From positions 2,572,005-2,636,004 of the forward strand of contig JBCFYV010000012.1 of the NCBI GenBank assembly GCA_039000515.1: a stretch of 64,000 nt of DNA. Direction: 5' to 3'. This DNA comes from Timema cristinae. Its lineage: Eukaryota > Arthropoda > Insecta > Phasmatodea > Timematidae. Positions within the stretch are counted from its first letter, which is position 1, and each line of letters begins with the position of its first letter. The notes beneath the pieces are model-generated. The model was given only the letters and a program-made list of their open reading frames with translations, did not search any database and was not told the origin of the DNA. Shown piece after piece: positions 60,001-64,000 of the stretch. Position numbers and translations under genes: made by a program.

Positions 60001-63000
60001 CCGAGTAAACAGTGAATGCCTGAGAGAGGAGGAGAATATGAGGGGTATACATATGAGGGAGTCATACCGAGTACAACAGTAGGTATAGTGCTACAGTGAT
60101 ATCCTGAGGAAGGAGGAGAATATGAGGGAGTCATACCGAGTACAACAGTAGGTATAGTGCTACAGTGAATGCCTGAGGAGAGGAGGAGAATATGAGGGAG
60201 TCATACCGAGTACAACAGTAGATATAGTGCTACAGTGATATCTGAGGAGAGGAGGAGAATATGAGGGAGTCATACCGAGTACAACAGTAGGTATAGTGCT
60301 ACAGTGATATCCTGAGGAGAGGAGAGAATAGAGGGAGTCATACCGAGTACAACAGTAGGTATAGTGCTACAGTGATATCCTGAGGAGAGGAGGAGAATAT
60401 GAGGGAGTCATACGAGTACAACAGTAGTATAGTGCACATGATCCTGAGGAGAGGAGGAGAATATGAGGAGTCATACGAGTACAACAGTGTATGGCTAAGG
60501 AATCTGAGGAAGGAGAAATATGAGGGAGTCATACCGAGTACAACAGTAGGTATAGTGCTACAGTGATATCCTGAGGAGAGGAGGAGAATATGAGGGAGTC
60601 ATACCGAGTACAACAGTAGGTATAGTGCTACAGTGATATCCTGAGGAGAGGAGGAGAATATGAGGGAGTCATACCGAGTACAACATAAATAGTGCTACAT
60701 GATACCTGAGGAGAGGAGGAGAATATGAGGGAGTCATACCGAGTACAACAGTAGTATAGTGCTACAGTGATATCTGAGGAGAGGAGGAGAATATGAGGGA
60801 GTCATACCGAGTACAACAGTAGGTATATGCTACAGTGATATCCTGAGGAGAGGAGAATATGAGGAGTCAACCGAGTACACAACAGTATATAGTGCTACAG
60901 TGATCCTGAGGAGAGGAGGAGAATATGAGGGAGTCATACCGATACAACAGTAGGTATAGTGCTACAGTGAATCCTGAGGAGAGGAGGAGAATATGAGGGA
61001 GTCATACCGAGTACAACATAGTAAGTGCTACGTGATACCTAGGAGAGGAGGAGAATATGAGGAGTCATACCGAGTACAACAGTAGTATAGTGCTACATGA
61101 ATCCTGAGGAGAGAGGAGAATATGAGGGAGTCATACGAGTACAACAGTAGGATATAGTGCTACAGTGATATCCTGAGGAGAGGAGGAATATGAGGGAGTC
61201 ATACCGAGTACAACGGGGAGATTAGTGGCCTGATATCCTGAAGAGGAGGAGAATATGAGGGAGTCATACCGAGTACAACAGTAGTATAGTGCTACAGTGA
61301 TACCTGAGGAGAGGAGGAGATATGAGGAGTCATACCGAGTACAACAGTGTATAGTGCTACAGTGATCCGAGGAGAGGAGAATATGAGGAGTCATACCGAG
61401 TACAACAGTAGTATAGTGCTACAGTGATATGCCTGAGGAGAGGAGGAGAATATGAGGAGTCATACCGAGTACAACAGTAGGTATAGTGCTACAGTGATAT
61501 CCTGAGGAGAGGAGGAGAATATGAGGGAGTCATACCGAGTACAACAGTAGGTATAGTGCTACAGTGATATCCTGAGGAGAGGAGGAGAAATGAGGGAGTC
61601 ATACGAGTACAACAGTAGGTATAGTGTACATGATATCCTGAGAGAGGAGGAGAATATGAGGGAGTCATACCGAGTACAACAGTATATAGTGCTACAGTGA
61701 TATCCTGAGGAGAGAGAATATAGGAGTCATACCGAGTACAACAGTAGTATAGTGCTACAGTGATCCTGAGGAGAGGAGAGAATATGAGGGAGTCATACGA
61801 GTACAACAGTAGGTATAGTGCTACAGTGATACCTGAGAGAGGAGGAGAATATGAGGGAGTCATACCGAGTACAACAGTAGTATAGTCAACAGTGATATCC
61901 TGAGAGAGAGGAGAGAATATGAGGAGTCATACCGAGTACAACAGTAGGTATAGTGCTACAGTGATATCCTGAGGAGAGAGGAGAATATGAGGGAGTCATA
62001 ACGAGTACAAAGTTAGGTATACGTGCAACAGTGATATCCTGAGGAGAGGAGGAGAATATGAGGGAGTCAACGAGTACAACAGTAGGTATAGTGCTACAGT
62101 GATATCCTGAGGAGAGAGGAGAATATGAGGGAGTCATACGAGTACAACAGTAGTATAGTGCTACAGTGATATCCTGAGGAGAGAGGAGAATATGAGGGAG
62201 TCATACCGATACAACAGTAGTATAGTGCTACAGTGATATCCTGAGGAGAGAGGAAATATGAGGGAGTCATACCGAGTACAACAGTAGTATAGTGCTACAG
62301 TGAATCCTGAGGAGAGGAGGAGAATATGAGGGAGTCATACCGAGTACAACAGTAGGGAGGAGAGAATATGAGGAGTCATAACCGAGTACAACAGTATATA
62401 TGCACAGTGATTCCTGAGAGAGAGGAGAATATGAGGAGTCATACCGAGTACAACAGTAGGTATAGTGCTACAGTGATATCCTGAGGAGAGAGAGAAATAT
62501 GAGGAGTCCATACCGAGTACAACATAGGTAATAGTGCTACAGTGATATCCTGAGGAGAGGAGGAGAATATGAGGGATGATATCCTGGAGGAGGAGAATAT
62601 GAGGAGTCATACCGATACAACAGTGATATGCTACATGATCCGAGAGAGGAGAGAATATAGGAGTCATACCGAGTACAACAGTAGGTATAGTGCTACATGA
62701 ACTGAGGAGGAGGAGAATATGAGGGAGTCATAACGAGTACAACAGTAGTATAGTGCACATGACGAGGAGAGGAGAGAATATGAGGGAGTCATACCGAGTA
62801 CAACATAGTATAGTGCTACAGTGTATCCTGAGGAGAGGAGGAGAATAGAGGAGTCATACGAGTACAACATAGTATAGTGCTACAGTGATACCTGAGGAGA
62901 GAGGAAATATGAGGGAGTCATACGATACAACAGTAGTATAGTGCTACAGTGATCCTGAGAGAGGAGAGAATATGAGGGAGTCATACGATACAACAGTAGG

Positions 63001-64000
63001 TATAGTGCTACATGATATCCTGAGGAGAGGAGAGAATATGAGGAGTCATACAGTAAACAGTAAAAGTGCTACAGTGATACCTGAGAGAGAGGAGAATATG
63101 AGGAGTCATACCGAGTACAACATAGATAGTGCTACTGATCCTGAGAGAGGAGAAATATGAGGAGTCATACCGAGTACAACAGTAGGTATAGTGCTACATG
63201 ATATCCTGAGGAGGGAGGAGAATATAGGAGTCATACCGAGTACAACAGTAGTAAGTGCTACATGATATCCTGAGGAGAGGAGGAAATATGAGGGATCATA
63301 CGAGTACAACAGTAGTATATGCTACAGTGATATCCTGAGAGAGGAGAGAATATGAGGAGTCATACCGAGTACAACAGTAATGCTACTGATATGAGAGGAG
63401 GAAGAATATGAGGGAGTCATACTGAGTACAACAGTAGGTATAGTGCTACAGTGATATCCTGAGGAGAGGAGGAGAATATGAGGGTGTCATACCAAGTACA
63501 ACAGTAGATATAGTGCTACAGTGATATCCTGAGGAGAGAAGGAGAATATGAGGGATCATACCGAGTACAACAGTGATGGCCTGAGGAGAGGAGGAGAATA
63601 TGAGGAGTCATACTGAGTACAACAGTAGGTATAGTGCTACAGTGATATCCTGAGGAGAGGAGGAGAATATGAGGGAGTCATACCGAGAAACAACAGTAGG
63701 TATAGTGCTACAGTGATATCCTGAGGAGAGGAGGAGAATATGAGGGAGTCATACCGAGTACAACAGTGGTATAGTGCTACAGTGATATCCTGAGGAGAGG
63801 AGGAGAATATGAGGGAGTCATACCGAGTACAACAGTAGGTATAGTGCTACATTGATATCCTGAGGAGAGAGGAGAATATGAGGGAGTTATACTGAGTACA
63901 ACAGTAGATATAGTGCTACAGTGATATCCTGAGGAGGAGGAGAATATGAGGAGTCATAACCGAGTACAACAGTAGGTATAGTGCTACAGTGATATCCTAG
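57052..64000. repeat. 70-bp satellite array, at least 6.9 kb (about 100 copies), runs off the window
   Basis: The unit is GTAGGTATAGTGCTACAGTG, ATATCCTGAGGAGAGGAGGA, GAATATGAGGGAGTCATACC, GAGTACAACA (70 bp). CAACAGTAGG at 60541 and 60611 shows the period exactly. Copies at 57052-57340 and after about 63420 are nearly clean; those between lose one base of many doublets (GGG to GG, CC to C), and 59280-59810 is badly degraded. Frames on either strand (such as minus repeats containing MTPSYSPPLLRISL) are translations of the unit; 70 is not a multiple of three, so they break each period. Confidence 0.95.

Noticed and set aside
58063..63309. Many minus-strand frames with MTPSYSPPLLRISL-like repeats
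   Set aside because: These are the 70-bp unit read in three phases; frames change at each unit and at each base error, so no protein is implied.

Overview
This is a eukaryotic, AT-rich, repeat-dominated window, most likely from an arthropod and probably an insect. There are no bacterial-style gene blocks, CRISPR arrays or rRNA genes. The animal assignment rests on one recognisable host gene (MZT1/MOZART1, minus strand, 54139-54363), remnants of two hAT-type transposase genes, a non-LTR reverse-transcriptase tail of a type common in insect genomes, and tRNA-derived SINEs. Nothing in the sequence fixes the species.

Quality differs by block and decides what can be read. Positions 1 to about 25300 and about 29090 to 41400 look like poorly corrected consensus, in which short mixed motifs have turned into homopolymer runs. 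Positions about 57350 to 63400 show the opposite fault: doubled bases are lost. Positions 25300-29090 and 41400-57300 read cleanly. Long open frames in the noisy blocks should not be taken as genes.

Layout. 1-16.6 kb is noisy intergenic DNA with decayed tRNA-derived SINEs, a CA-rich microsatellite and a ~50-bp tandem array (14.1-14.75 kb). About 16.65-24.25 kb is a probable LTR retrotransposon: two direct repeats ~6.92 kb apart, a primer-binding site resembling the complement of the tRNA-Lys 3' end just after the left repeat, and coiled-coil gag-like debris between them. 25.3-29.1 kb is clean DNA with a CRE/TATA promoter-like site, a GC-rich island holding a 51-bp triplication, a LINE C-terminal fragment, and an inverted-repeat element containing a SINE. 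29.56-41.53 kb is a ~12 kb array of a 44-bp unit. 42.07-42.59 kb is a 37-bp array ending at a 100-N gap. 44.5-46.4 kb is a minus-strand hAT transposase pseudogene whose C-terminal dimerisation segment has been amplified into eight 83-bp copies. 46.4-52.0 kb holds a tRNA-like sequence, a LINE/SINE-type 3' region and several SINEs, one with a perfect 9-bp target duplication. 54.1-54.4 kb is MZT1. 55.9-57.0 kb is a second hAT-like pseudogene (TTF finger plus DUF4371-like domain), followed at once by a 70-bp tandem array that runs off the window end.

The only host gene is MZT1, a small subunit partner of gamma-tubulin complexes; the rest is mobile or tandem DNA. I see no new multi-gene system. 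The most unusual structure is the minisatellite made from the transposase C-terminus at 44.6-45.3 kb. The second hAT pseudogene also abuts a tandem array.
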